A stretch of DNA of 64,000 bases from assembly GCA_018697195.1 (NCBI GenBank), contig CM031857.1:59349269-59413268 (forward strand). The letters run 5' to 3'. A program made the translations under genes and the position numbers. This stretch comes from Certhia americana. Taxonomy: Eukaryota; Chordata; Aves; Passeriformes; Certhiidae. Below the pieces are notes generated by a model. It was not told the DNA's origin and ran no database searches. It was given only the letters and a program-made list of their open reading frames with translations. How positions within the stretch are numbered: position 1 is the first letter of the stretch; the number at the start of each line of letters is the position of its first letter. This document shows positions 63,766-64,000 of the stretch, piece after piece.

Positions 63766-64000
63766 AACTCTACCATAAAACATAGCACAGTCTTCTCAAT
63801 CCCATGTAAAAGAGCTCCTTGTGTTTGCTTTGAAGATACTGCTACATGTTGTTTTCTTTTTCTCTTTCTCACTTTTCTTCCCTCCCTACCTCCCAATTAA
63901 TCTATATAAATTAATCTATTAATCTAATCTATTAATAAATTGCAGTCTGGATGGATAAATTCCAAGAATCCAAATTTTCTAGGCATGTATGAGGGCACTG

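Overview
The window is avian nuclear DNA, probably from a neoavian and possibly a songbird. The grounds are several CR1 LINE fragments with the typical avian 3' end, a 525-bp solo ERV LTR of a type common in passerines, few other interspersed repeats, and a vertebrate gene with a CpG-island 5' end and long AT-rich introns. The species was not identified.

The only protein-coding gene I can support is protocadherin-17 (PCDH17) on the + strand. Its large first coding exon (5916-8543) encodes the signal peptide, six cadherin repeats, the membrane segment and part of the cytoplasmic tail. Two small exons (32591-32649 and 32839-33011) continue the tail and carry the delta-protocadherin CM2-type motif. 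Exon phases agree across the joins: exon 1 ends on a codon boundary, exon 2 ends after two codon bases, and exon 3 ends after one. The last coding exon is not in the window, so the sequence ends inside intron 3.

Layout. 1 to about 1870 is an indel-ridden second copy of about 4564-6460 (leader plus the start of coding exon 1), most likely a long-read assembly artefact. About 2430-3260 is a CpG island and the probable promoter. About 3357-5915 is the presumed leader or upstream region, with T and TG simple repeats. Intron 1 (8544-32590) is AT-rich and holds small CR1 remnants, a GAAA microsatellite with a 10-N gap, a TIR-like inverted repeat and candidate regulatory clusters. Intron 2 is only 189 bp and contains a 47-T run next to its acceptor. 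The visible part of intron 3 (33012-64000) holds A/C- and G/T-rich tracts, an ancient CR1-like remnant, the solo LTR, a TA/CA microsatellite and two younger CR1 fragments.

No tRNA, rRNA, CRISPR array or second protein gene was found. Candidates for something new are structural or regulatory: the poly-T acceptor, G-quadruplex and A/C tracts, the 27-bp inverted repeat, the evenly spaced ATTGACA motifs, a CpG cluster 0.8 kb before exon 2, upstream ORFs, and a Gly/Ser expansion in the cytoplasmic tail. I found no convincing new multi-gene system.
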